Positions 41,683 to 49,564 of a DNA stretch of 64,000 nucleotides are shown here, in pieces. The stretch lies in assembly GCF_017254915.1 (NCBI RefSeq), contig NZ_JAFKCT010000010.1:160702-224701 (forward strand). The letters run 5' to 3'. Both the position numbers and the translations under genes were made by a program. The stretch comes from Algoriphagus oliviformis. GTDB lineage: Bacteria > Bacteroidota > Bacteroidia > Cytophagales > Cyclobacteriaceae. How positions within the stretch are numbered: position 1 is the stretch's first letter; each line of letters begins with the position of its first letter. The notes under the pieces were generated by a model that had not been told where the DNA came from, did no database searches, and was given only the letters and a program-made list of their open reading frames with translations.

Positions 41683-42360
41683 ATGAAGATCTTTGTCAAT
41701 GACAAGCCGGTGGAGGTACTGGGCTATGAAGAGCTCGATCCGGCCAAATCTTTTGACCATACTTTTTCCAATCTCGAGGAGTTGCCCACGGATATCCACT
41801 GGGAGGAGGATCTGCTTTTCCACGAGCCCACCCATGACATGATCATCCGCTTGCTGTATCTGCTCAGAAGCCGGAAGATGAAGGAGCTGGACTCAATCAC
41901 CTTGGTGACCAAAGACAAAAAGGCGCTGAAGGATTTTATCAAAAGCCGGTTTATGATCATCAAGGCTGCGGGCGGCGTGGTGTCCAAAAAGGAAAAAGTG
42001 CTGATGATCTTCCGACTTGGAAAATGGGATTTTCCCAAAGGGAAATTTGACAAAGGGGAGACCCCTGAGGAGTGTGCCAAACGAGAAGTCGAGGAGGAGA
42101 CCAATGTCAAGGTGAAGATGGGGCCCCACATCTGCAATACCTGGCATACCTACACCCAAAACCGCAAGAGCATCCTGAAAAAGACCTACTGGTATGCCAT
42201 GGACTCGGTCAACGACTCCGCGATGAAGCCCCAGTCGGAAGAAGGCATAGAGGAGATCATCTGGCTATCGGAGGCTGACGCCAAGACGGCGCTGATCAAC
42301 TCCTATCCCTCGATGAGGTACATGTTTAAGCAATACCTCAAAAACCACGTAAAGTCTTAA
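41683..42360 (+). CDS. Nudix hydrolase
   Basis: The protein has 225 aa from ATG 41683 (MKIFVNDKPVEVLGY). An N-terminal part unique to Bacteroidota homologues comes first (to about residue 95). The Nudix domain has box GKFDKGETPEECAKREVEEETNV, fitting GX5EX7REUXEEXGU except Asn for the last Gly. It hydrolyses a nucleoside-diphosphate-linked compound; the substrate is unknown. The stop codon overlaps the stop of the convergent coaD by 3 of 4 shared bases. Confidence 0.88.
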   Translation: MKIFVNDKPVEVLGYEELDPAKSFDHTFSNLEELPTDIHWEEDLLFHEPTHDMIIRLLYLLRSRKMKELDSITLVTKDKKALKDFIKSRFMIIKAAGGVVSKKEKVLMIFRLGKWDFPKGKFDKGETPEECAKREVEEETNVKVKMGPHICNTWHTYTQNRKSILKKTYWYAMDSVNDSAMKPQSEEGIEEIIWLSEADAKTALINSYPSMRYMFKQYLKNHVKS

Positions 42361-42815
42361 ATCGGATAGGGCAGAAATTCGCTCACGTTGCCGCCGTAGC
42401 GGTGTACTTCGCGAATCACCGTGGAGCTGATGGCCGCAAACTGCGGGGAGGTGATCAAAAAGACCGTTTCCAGCTCCTGGTTGAGGTAGCGGTTCATCTG
42501 GCTGATCGTGTTTTCGTATTCGAAATCGGTCGTGTTTCGTAGCCCCCTGATCAAAAATTGGGCATTGTAGCTCTTGGCCAGCGTGGAGGTCAGCTCATTG
42601 TACACCACGACTTTTACCCGGCTTTCCCCCTCATACACGCCCTCTATCTTGGACACCATGAGGTCAATGTCAAAATAGCGGTTTTTCTTGCTGGAGTTGT
42701 ATCCTATACCGATGATCACTTCGTCGAAAAGATTCAGGCTCCGAAGCACGATGTCATGGTGCCCCATGGTATAAGGGTCGAAGGATCCGGGAAATATGGC
42801 GGTCTTTTTTGTCAT
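42357..42815 (-). CDS. coaD: Phosphopantetheine adenylyltransferase
   Basis: The protein has 152 aa when started at ATG 42815 (MTKKTAIFPGSFDPYTMGHHD), giving the family's usual length. It has GSFDP and TMGHHD (T/HxGH nucleotide motif), FLIRGLRNTTDFEYE and ISSTVIREV. It makes dephospho-CoA from 4'-phosphopantetheine and ATP. Only one base separates it from the DUF3822 gene upstream, a pairing I know from other Bacteroidota. Confidence 0.95.
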   Translation of the reverse strand: MTKKTAIFPGSFDPYTMGHHDIVLRSLNLFDEVIIGIGYNSSKKNRYFDIDLMVSKIEGVYEGESRVKVVVYNELTSTLAKSYNAQFLIRGLRNTTDFEYENTISQMNRYLNQELETVFLITSPQFAAISSTVIREVHRYGGNVSEFLPYPI

Positions 42816-42816
42816 G

Positions 42817-43635
42817 CTATTCGTATTGCCAATAGGATTCCAGTACGTTTTCGGACTTGAGGTGCTTGAATCCGTGGGAATAATTTTGGTTGGAATGCGG
42901 ATTGACCAGCCTGAAGTTTTGGAAATATTCCTTGCCCCAAGCCTCGCTGATGCCGCTTTTTTCCGTGGCCCCGAAAAGACTGACCCGCACGTGGTTTCGC
43001 TCGTAGCCCAGCTGCTCGATCGCGATGAGCACATACTTGAGAATATCCTCTGGGCCTGCTATCTCGAAGAAATTGAAAATGCCGAGATCCTGGTCGGTAA
43101 AGGCTGCCAGGTAGATGTGGCTCCCAAAGTAGTTGACCAGTATTTCCTGCCCGATGAGGTTGAAGCGCTCTTTGAACAGATAGGAAAGAAAGGAGCAGCA
43201 GCCGTGGTAAAGGGTGACTTCCGAAAATCGGGCGTCAAGGTCTTTTCTCAGCTTGGCCGAGATGAAGCCGACCACCTGCAGGTTGTTGCTGTCTAGGGGA
43301 GTGGAGAAAAAGTGGGCCTCGGTGGGCAGCTCTTTGGCAAATTGCAGGTATTCCCGCTCTTGGCCAGGCTGAAAAAGTACACCGGGGACAAGGCTGAATC
43401 CCGCCTGGTGGAAGTAGAACTTTGCCGGCACGTCATTTCTCAGCAGGGGATCGGAGCCGAAAAGCCCCTCCAGCTGGGACAGGTCAAAGTTCTGATAATG
43501 GTGGACGCCGATATTTGCCTGGTTTTTGTCTTTGGCAAAGATGAACAGCGAATGGGGGTAAAGAAAAAGTGATAAGCCCGCTGTGTCTTCCACATCAAAC
43601 TTATCACTTTTATAAACCTTAAGATTGTTTTCCAA
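42817..43635 (-). CDS. DUF3822-family protein
   Basis: This 272-aa protein is recognised by position next to coaD and by its ASKHA-like layout (LSLFLYPHSLFIFAKDKN; YLAAFTDQDLGIFNFFEIAGPEDILKYVLIAIEQLG; VRVSLFGATEKSGI). DUF3822 resembles actin-like ATPase folds without clear catalytic residues. No signal peptide. Its role may be linked to CoA synthesis but this is only contextual. It follows the pilin-like hypothetical gene by 12 nt. Confidence 0.82.
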   Translation of the reverse strand: MENNLKVYKSDKFDVEDTAGLSLFLYPHSLFIFAKDKNQANIGVHHYQNFDLSQLEGLFGSDPLLRNDVPAKFYFHQAGFSLVPGVLFQPGQEREYLQFAKELPTEAHFFSTPLDSNNLQVVGFISAKLRKDLDARFSEVTLYHGCCSFLSYLFKERFNLIGQEILVNYFGSHIYLAAFTDQDLGIFNFFEIAGPEDILKYVLIAIEQLGYERNHVRVSLFGATEKSGISEAWGKEYFQNFRLVNPHSNQNYSHGFKHLKSENVLESYWQYE

Positions 43636-43647
43636 AATCCAAAGGGA

Positions 43648-44235
43648 TTATTTCCAGTTACCTTCCGTGGAAGCGTCGGTTCTGGATCCAACTCTCAAGG
43701 CCTTCTCGTTGTTGTTTAGTCTTCTTGCTGGGTTGACCGGAGCTGGGTCACGGATCTCAAACACGTTTACAGTGTAAGCACCTTCATTTTTCTCAATCTT
43801 GCTCGCGAAGAATTCAAATTGCTTTCCGCCGGTGCCAGGCACTACAGGAAGCAGTTCCAGGTTGAAATCAGGGTACTTTCTTTCATTAAAAAGGGAATCC
43901 ATCACGCCTACAGAACCCAAAGTGTCGAATTGCACGGTGATCTCTTCAGCACCATAGTCCAGCAATTTGGTGGTCTCAGTTCTCTGGACGATCCAGATCG
44001 TACCGCCTTGGATGAAGGTCTTCAATGAATCCCAAGTGCCTGCATAACTCCCATTAGACGCTTGATAAGCCAGTTGGGCATCACGAAGCATTTCAAGCTT
44101 TTCGATGGTAGCGGCTTCGAGCAGGGCGATTCTTTTTTCCTCTTCCACTACGTCGTCCACGCCTTTCCAAAGGAGGTAGCCGAGAAACGCAGCAATTGCA
44201 AAGAATACTAATGAGAGAACTTTTGTAAGATTCAT
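43648..44235 (-). CDS. Membrane-anchored hypothetical protein with pilin-like layout
   Basis: The 195-aa protein has an N-terminal membrane helix (LSLVFFAIAAFLGYLLWKGV), a helix continuing outside (EEEKRIALLEAATIEKLEMLRDAQLAY), then YQASNGSYAGTWDSLKTFI. This resembles the alpha-spine plus globular start of type II pseudopilins, but no prepilin peptidase site is seen. The C-terminal domain (about 110-195) is unknown. It is the first gene of the unit with DUF3822 and coaD. I recall such proteins in other Cytophagia at this locus. Confidence 0.72.
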   Translation of the reverse strand: MNLTKVLSLVFFAIAAFLGYLLWKGVDDVVEEEKRIALLEAATIEKLEMLRDAQLAYQASNGSYAGTWDSLKTFIQGGTIWIVQRTETTKLLDYGAEEITVQFDTLGSVGVMDSLFNERKYPDFNLELLPVVPGTGGKQFEFFASKIEKNEGAYTVNVFEIRDPAPVNPARRLNNNEKALRVGSRTDASTEGNWK

Positions 44236-44285
44236 TTTGATAGAGATTTAGAAATCTGGTTAAGGTTGAAGGTTTTTTAAACGTG

Positions 44286-44795
44286 CTATTTTATAGAATT
44301 ATTTCCAAAATTAAAATATCCCCTCCACAATCCCAGCTCAGAAAGGGATTTAATTCCCCAAAAGATCTGATGGAGCGAATCGTTAGGAATGGCGCTTATT
44401 TCATCGATGGATTTCCAGGATATTTCCTGTAGAATCTGGTTTTCTCCCGAAAGCTCGGGGTCATTTCCCAATTTTGCACTGCCGCTTATCCTTTTTACCT
44501 CAAAAAAATGCTCCATGGCATGAAGGGGCGCGTCAAAGTACTCGTGGACGAAGAGATAGGCGCCGATCTCCACTTCCAGATTGGTCTCCTCCTGGAATTC
44601 CCGGCGGAGGTTTTCCGTCGCGCTGCTGCCAAAGTGCATGCCCCCGCCCGGCACTGACCAGAGGATGCGTCCGTTTCCCATGCGGTGCTTGACCATGAGC
44701 AGTCGCTCGTCTTCGATGAGGATTCCGTTGACCCGGGTGCGGAGCTGATTGCCGAATTTTGCTTCGATTTCCTTGCTGATATTGTCTTCTGACAT
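44286..44795 (-). CDS. Nudix hydrolase
   Basis: The 169-aa protein contains a full Nudix box, GGGMHFGSSATENLRREFQEETNLEV, within a single-domain hydrolase (RVNGILIEDERLLMVKHR before it). It probably acts on a nucleoside diphosphate derivative. The start codon is only 14 nt from the start of the divergent helicase gene. It may be the promoter-proximal gene of the coaD unit, 50 nt upstream of the pilin-like gene. Confidence 0.88.
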   Translation of the reverse strand: MSEDNISKEIEAKFGNQLRTRVNGILIEDERLLMVKHRMGNGRILWSVPGGGMHFGSSATENLRREFQEETNLEVEIGAYLFVHEYFDAPLHAMEHFFEVKRISGSAKLGNDPELSGENQILQEISWKSIDEISAIPNDSLHQIFWGIKSLSELGLWRGYFNFGNNSIK

Positions 44796-44809
44796 CTACA
44801 TTCGTCTCT

Positions 44810-46258
44810 ATGGGAAAAGATATCCAGGCAGAAAAACGGCCCTCTAGACTGCTAAGTAAGTATTTTCCGTTTGCTCCGACTTCTGGACAGGCTGTTTTTT
44901 TTGGGAGGATGGATGATTTTTTGCTGAAAAACCCGGACACCAAACCCGTCTTTATCCTCAAAGGGTACGCGGGTACGGGCAAAACGTCGCTGGTCTCCGC
45001 CTTGGTCAAAGTACTTCCCCAGCTGGAGATGCGATCGCTGCTTTTGGCGCCCACTGGCCGGGCGGCCAAGGTCATGAGCAACTATTCGGGACGTGGGGCC
45101 TACACCATCCACAAAATCATCTACAAGCCCAAGGGGGATCCGGGTACGCTCGGGGGTACTTTTACCCTGCAGAAGAACTATTACAAAGACACCGTCTTCA
45201 TCGTGGACGAGTCCTCAATGCTGGCCGATGATGGGGGCATGTCTGGCAATCTGCTCTGGGATCTGATCCAATACGTCTTTTCGGGCAAGGACAATCGTCT
45301 CCTGCTCATCGGAGACACTGCCCAGCTTCCGCCCGTCGGCAGCGAGTACAGTCCTGCCCTGGATGGAGGCTACCTGCTGAGGCACTACCGGCTGGAGGCT
45401 GACCAGATCGAGCTATCGGAGGTCATGCGCCAGCGACTGGAGTCGGGGATACTTTTCAACGCCACGGAGCTGCGTGACCAGCTCTCCCTGCCCGAACCGA
45501 AGGTCAGGATACAGACCAATGCCTTCAAGGACGTGTTTAAGATGACTTCGGAGAGGCTGGAGGACGGCCTTCGGTACGTCTATGATAAGTACGGCACCGA
45601 AAACTCCATCATTGTGACCCGCTCCAACAAATCGGCCGTGCAGTACAACCTATATATTAGGAGAGTCATCCATTTCTACGAAGACGAGATGAGCACGGGC
45701 GACCTGCTCATGATCGTGAAAAACAACTACACCTACATGGCGGACTCGGAGAAGGTCAATTTCCTGGCCAACGGCGACATGGTGGAGGTGATGAAGATCC
45801 GCAGTTTCGAGGAGATGTACGGATTGAGGTTTGCCACATTGGAGCTGCGGCTGCTGGACTATCCCGAGGAGCCGTATTTTGAGGCAAAAGTCCTTTTGGA
45901 CACGCTGTATTCCCCTAGCCCCTCCCTGTCGAGGGAGCAATACAGAAGCCTCTACGACCAGGTGTCTGAGGACTATGCTGACGTGGCCAACAAAACCGAG
46001 CGCCAGGAGCTGATCCGAAAAGACCCGTATCTCAACGCCCTACAGGTGAAGTTTGCCTATGCGCTGACTTGCCACAAGGCCCAAGGAGGGCAGTGGCGGG
46101 CGGTGTTTGTGGACCAGGGTTTTCTCAATGAAGACCAGGTGGATAGGGACTTCATCCGCTGGCTTTACACTGCCGTCACCCGGGCCACGGACGAGCTGTT
46201 TTTGGTGAATTTCTCCCCTACGTTTTTTGTGAAAGCGCCTGAAAACAAGCCCGAGTAA
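44810..46258 (+). CDS. RecD-like superfamily 1 DNA helicase
   Basis: The 482-aa protein has the SF1B helicase motifs in order: motif I GYAGTGKTS (about residues 52-60), motif Ia LLLAPTGRAAKVM, motif II FIVDESSM, motif III LLIGDTAQLPPVGS, UvrD-like C-terminal domain with YALTCHKAQGGQW (motif V) and WLYTAVTRATD (motif VI). It resembles the short RecD/TraA-like helicases of Bacteroidota, without RecB/RecC and without the N-terminal extension of RecD2. Probably DNA repair or recombination. Confidence 0.88.
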   Translation: MGKDIQAEKRPSRLLSKYFPFAPTSGQAVFFGRMDDFLLKNPDTKPVFILKGYAGTGKTSLVSALVKVLPQLEMRSLLLAPTGRAAKVMSNYSGRGAYTIHKIIYKPKGDPGTLGGTFTLQKNYYKDTVFIVDESSMLADDGGMSGNLLWDLIQYVFSGKDNRLLLIGDTAQLPPVGSEYSPALDGGYLLRHYRLEADQIELSEVMRQRLESGILFNATELRDQLSLPEPKVRIQTNAFKDVFKMTSERLEDGLRYVYDKYGTENSIIVTRSNKSAVQYNLYIRRVIHFYEDEMSTGDLLMIVKNNYTYMADSEKVNFLANGDMVEVMKIRSFEEMYGLRFATLELRLLDYPEEPYFEAKVLLDTLYSPSPSLSREQYRSLYDQVSEDYADVANKTERQELIRKDPYLNALQVKFAYALTCHKAQGGQWRAVFVDQGFLNEDQVDRDFIRWLYTAVTRATDELFLVNFSPTFFVKAPENKPE

Positions 46259-46412
46259 GGGACTGGCTGACTGTCTTGTTCGGTTTTTTTAACAATGCAG
46301 GGCAGCCGTCTGGCATGTTTTTTTCATTCTGTCCGGCGCAAACATTGGGAAAGTGTTTTCTTGATGCTTCGCGAAAAAATCGAAATATTTGAAATTCAAT
46401 TCTGATACGACC

Positions 46413-46811
46413 ATGAAAAAACTAGGAATTCTATTCAGCCTGTTTGCTTTTGCATTGGTATTCCAGGCAGCTGCCCAAGAGCAGGCATCGGGAGCCGTCA
46501 TCTCATTCAAGGAGAAATCCGTGGACTTTGGGGACATCGTGCAGGGAGCAAAGGTGGAGCATACCTTTGTGCTCACCAACTCAGGGACAGCGCCCTTGGT
46601 GATTTCCAACGTCGCCGCCACCTGTGGATGCACCGTGCCTAGCTGGCCAAAGGAGCCCGTAGCACCAGGCAAATCTGCGGAGATCAAGGTTTCCTTCAAC
46701 TCTACCGGCAAGATGGGCAAGCAAAACTCCGTGGTGCGGATCTACTCCAACGCCTCTGAGCCTATCGAAAAAGTATCCCTGATCTCAAACGTGCTTCCCA
46801 AAACAAACTGA
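46413..46811 (+). CDS. DUF1573 domain exported protein
   Basis: The protein has 132 aa from ATG 46413 (MKKLGILFSLFAFALVFQAAAQ, signal peptide). The mature part is a single immunoglobulin-like DUF1573 domain: VDFGDIVQGAKVEHTFVLTNSG and VAATCGCTVPSWPKEPVAPG, with the conserved Cys-Gly-Cys. Secreted or periplasmic; function unknown but very common in Bacteroidota. It ends at a clear terminator. Confidence 0.9.
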   Translation: MKKLGILFSLFAFALVFQAAAQEQASGAVISFKEKSVDFGDIVQGAKVEHTFVLTNSGTAPLVISNVAATCGCTVPSWPKEPVAPGKSAEIKVSFNSTGKMGKQNSVVRIYSNASEPIEKVSLISNVLPKTN

Positions 46812-46833
46812 TAGCTGAAGCACTGAAAAACCC

Positions 46834-46867
46834 AAGCCTGTCCTAATTTTGACAGGCTTTTTTTTGC
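46834..46867 (+). terminator. Intrinsic terminator of the DUF1573 gene
   Basis: A 9-bp stem (AAGCCTGTC / GACAGGCTT) with an 8-nt loop is followed by a T run. Confidence 0.88.
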
Positions 46868-46885
46868 CCGAGATCCCACGACCAC

Positions 46886-47035
46886 ATGGAAATATTTCTG
46901 CAGACCGACACCTGGATTGCCCTGCTTACCCTTCCGTTTTTGGAGATCTTACTCGGGGTGGAAAACACCATCTTCATCTCCATTGTCTCCAGCAAACCGG
47001 TGGAGCTGCGGCCAAGGATTAAAGAAGAAGAATGA
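46886..47035 (+). pseudogene. TerC-family remnant, 49 aa
   Basis: An ATG-to-TGA frame encodes the start of a TerC membrane protein: TDTWIALLTLPFLEILLGVE, then NTIFISIVSSKPVELRPRIK and a final EEE. The first 36 residues match the first helix of TerC (typically WIALLTLTFLEIVLGIDNIIFIS). The last 13 look like the charged C-terminal tail. A full TerC has well over 200 residues with several helices, so the middle is missing without loss of frame. The gene is followed by its own terminator hairpin, which fits an internal deletion rather than an assembly error. Confidence 0.65.
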
Positions 47036-47040
47036 AATTG

Positions 47041-47064
47041 AACCCCGGAAGAGATTCCGGGGTT
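47041..47064 (+). terminator. Hairpin after the TerC remnant
   Basis: A perfect 10-bp stem (AACCCCGGAA / TTCCGGGGTT) with a GAGA loop is followed by TCCTGTTTTAG. It lies 5 nt after the remnant's stop. Confidence 0.75.
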
Positions 47065-47088
47065 TCCTGTTTTAGTTTTTAAGCAACA

Positions 47089-48834
47089 ATGGCAAGACCT
47101 AAAGAGCGACGGGTTACGATCCGACAAGTATTTACCACCATCATTTGGCCAAGGAGAAAACATCTGTTTTTGGGACTTTTCCTGATCGTCATCAGCAGAT
47201 TGGCCAGCCTGGTTCTGCCGGGAGCGAGCAAGTATCTGGTGGATGATGTGATACCGAGCAATGACCTGAATATGCTCAAATGGCTCATTTTGGCTGTGGT
47301 CGCCGCCATCGTAGTGCAGTCCCTGACCTCCTACGCACTCACCCAAATCCTCAGCGTGGAAGCCCAACACCTGATCGCCAAGCTGCGCTCCCAGGTGCAA
47401 AAACACATCATCAAGCTGCCTATCCGCTACTTTGACAATGCCAAGACCGGAGAGCTGGTCTCCCGCATCATGACCGACGTGGAGGGGGTGCGCAACCTGG
47501 TGGGAACCGGTTTTGCCCAGATGGTCGGCGGGATACTCACGGCGGTGATTTCCCTGGTTCTTCTGATCTCGATCAGCCCCATGATGACGCTCTATGTATT
47601 GCTTCCGGTGGTAATATTTGGATTGGTTTCGCTGAAAGCCTTTGGCAGGATCCGTCCGATATTTCGTGAGCGGGGCAAGATCAATGCCCAAGTGACGGGA
47701 AGACTGACGGAGACCCTGGGCGGTATCAGGGTGATCAAAGGCTTCAACGCCGAAAACCAGGAGATCAAGACCTTCGAAAAAGGCGTGGACGAGCTGTTTC
47801 AAAATGTAAAAGCCAGTCTCACGGCGACCAGTTTTGTGACTTCTGCGGGTGCGCTGCTCTTGGGACTGGCCTCAGCGGGGATCATGGGAATAGGTGGCTA
47901 CATGATCATGGAAGGGCAGATGACCTTCGGGGACTTTCTGGCTTTCACACTCTACTTGGGCTTCATGATCGCACCCATCGTGCAGATGTCCAATATCGGT
48001 AGCCAGCTGACAGAGGCCTTCGCCGGCCTGGATCGCACCGAGGAGATCATGAATACCCCGCTGGAAGCTGACGACCGCACCCGTACCGTGGCGCTGGGAA
48101 GCATAGCTGGTAACGTCGAGTTTCGCGGCGTGTCCTTTGCCTATGAGGCAGGCAAGGATGTGGTCAAGGAGGTGAGTTTCATAGCTCCTGCTGGTTCGGT
48201 CACAGCACTGGTGGGGACCTCCGGCTCTGGCAAAACCACCATCGCGGGTCTGGCCGCCACTTTCCTCAATCCCGACTCCGGGCAGATTCTGTTGGATGGA
48301 AGCGATCTTCAGACGGTGACTTTGGAGTCATTCCGCTCCCAGCTGGGGGTGGTGCTTCAGGACGACTTTTTGTTTGAGGGCACGATCCGGGAGAATATCC
48401 TTTTCCCTAGGCCGGAGGCCAGCGAAGAGCAGCTGCAGAGCGCGGCTCGTGCGGCACACGTGCACGAATTTACAGACCGGTTTGAAAAGGGCTTGGACAC
48501 GCTGATCGGGGAAAGGGGAGTGAAGCTCTCTGGAGGACAGCGGCAGCGCATTGCCATTGCCAGGGCGATTTTGGCGGATCCCCGGATCCTGATCTTGGAC
48601 GAGGCGACTTCCAACTTGGATACGGAGTCCGAGGCCTTGATCCAGGCGAGTCTCAAAGATCTGATGAAGGGTAGGACGACCTTTGTCATCGCCCACCGAC
48701 TCAGTACGATACGGCAGGCAGACCAGATTCTGGTGATCGAGCAGGGCAGGATCGTGGAGCGTGGACAGCACGAAGACCTGATTGCATTGCAGGGGAGGTA
48801 CTATCAGCTCTATACCTACCAGGCTAGAATCTAG
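47089..48834 (+). CDS. ABC exporter, fused permease/ATPase (MsbA-like)
   Basis: The 581-aa half-transporter has six membrane helices (about residues 25-300) with the coupling-helix signature RYFDNAKTGELVSRIMTDVE. The ATPase domain has Walker A GTSGSGKTT, Q-loop GVVLQDDFLFEGTIRENI, signature LSGGQRQR, Walker B ILILDEATS and H-loop IAHRLST. Such homodimers flip lipids or export drugs or peptides. MsbA-like lipid A export is possible, since LPS genes exist in the genome, but not demonstrated. Confidence 0.92.
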   Translation: MARPKERRVTIRQVFTTIIWPRRKHLFLGLFLIVISRLASLVLPGASKYLVDDVIPSNDLNMLKWLILAVVAAIVVQSLTSYALTQILSVEAQHLIAKLRSQVQKHIIKLPIRYFDNAKTGELVSRIMTDVEGVRNLVGTGFAQMVGGILTAVISLVLLISISPMMTLYVLLPVVIFGLVSLKAFGRIRPIFRERGKINAQVTGRLTETLGGIRVIKGFNAENQEIKTFEKGVDELFQNVKASLTATSFVTSAGALLLGLASAGIMGIGGYMIMEGQMTFGDFLAFTLYLGFMIAPIVQMSNIGSQLTEAFAGLDRTEEIMNTPLEADDRTRTVALGSIAGNVEFRGVSFAYEAGKDVVKEVSFIAPAGSVTALVGTSGSGKTTIAGLAATFLNPDSGQILLDGSDLQTVTLESFRSQLGVVLQDDFLFEGTIRENILFPRPEASEEQLQSAARAAHVHEFTDRFEKGLDTLIGERGVKLSGGQRQRIAIARAILADPRILILDEATSNLDTESEALIQASLKDLMKGRTTFVIAHRLSTIRQADQILVIEQGRIVERGQHEDLIALQGRYYQLYTYQARI

Positions 48835-48946
48835 ACAGGTTTTGCGATCACCGACCGCAGAAAGAAAAATTTCGGCAAAATGTCACTTTTTAATTTGCTG
48901 ATTCTTATTTTTTCAAAGGATTGGTCGAACCGCATCCAGCAAAGTC

Positions 48947-49564
48947 ATGAAGCTAATCATAGCCGGAGCTACAAAACTTGGAGAATACCTAGCGAGCAAC
49001 TTCTCGCAGTTTGGCTTGCGCTACGAGCTGCTTGGTTTTGTGGATGACCGGCCCAAGCTTCGCGGGAAAAAGTTTGCAGGCCTGCCGGTGCTCGGGAATT
49101 GCGACAGCGTGATGGAGATCGACAAGGCAGCCCTCATCCTGGCAGTGGATAGCCCGAGCGAAAAGATGGACATCGTCCGAAGGCTTCTCTACCATCCCTC
49201 GCTAAACTACCCCAACCTCTTTTCAAAAAATGCCTGGGTGTCCCGGGACTGTATTTTCGGCAAGGGCAATCTGATCCTCGAGGGAAGCCTGATCAATTTT
49301 GGTACCCAGATCGGCAACTTCAATACCATCGACCAAAACTGCTCCATCGGCCACGAGGCAGTCATCAGCAACTACAGCTACTTAGGCCAGGCTGTCAATG
49401 TGGGGGGCTACAGTTTTTTGGAAGACTCGGAGAGGATAGGAAGCGACGTGGTCATCTCCCAGGGGGTCAGGATCGGGCGCGATACCGAGATCGGGGCTGG
49501 GGCTCAGATCGAGGGCGACGTGCCCACCGAATCGCGGATCAAAACCAAGCCCAAGGCTACTTGA
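48947..49564 (+). CDS. NeuD/PglD-family sugar acyltransferase
   Basis: The 205-aa protein has an N-terminal nucleotide-sugar binding fold (MKLIIAGATKLGEYLASNF, LLGFVDDRPKLRGKKFAGLPVLG) and a C-terminal left-handed beta helix (NLILEGSLINFGTQIGN, IDQNCSIGHEAVISNYSYL with the catalytic-type His, ISQGVRIGRDTEIGAGAQI). PglD/NeuD enzymes acetylate UDP-amino sugars for surface glycans. No glycan cluster surrounds it. Its last 8 nt overlap the convergent histidine kinase. Confidence 0.85.
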   Translation: MKLIIAGATKLGEYLASNFSQFGLRYELLGFVDDRPKLRGKKFAGLPVLGNCDSVMEIDKAALILAVDSPSEKMDIVRRLLYHPSLNYPNLFSKNAWVSRDCIFGKGNLILEGSLINFGTQIGNFNTIDQNCSIGHEAVISNYSYLGQAVNVGGYSFLEDSERIGSDVVISQGVRIGRDTEIGAGAQIEGDVPTESRIKTKPKAT

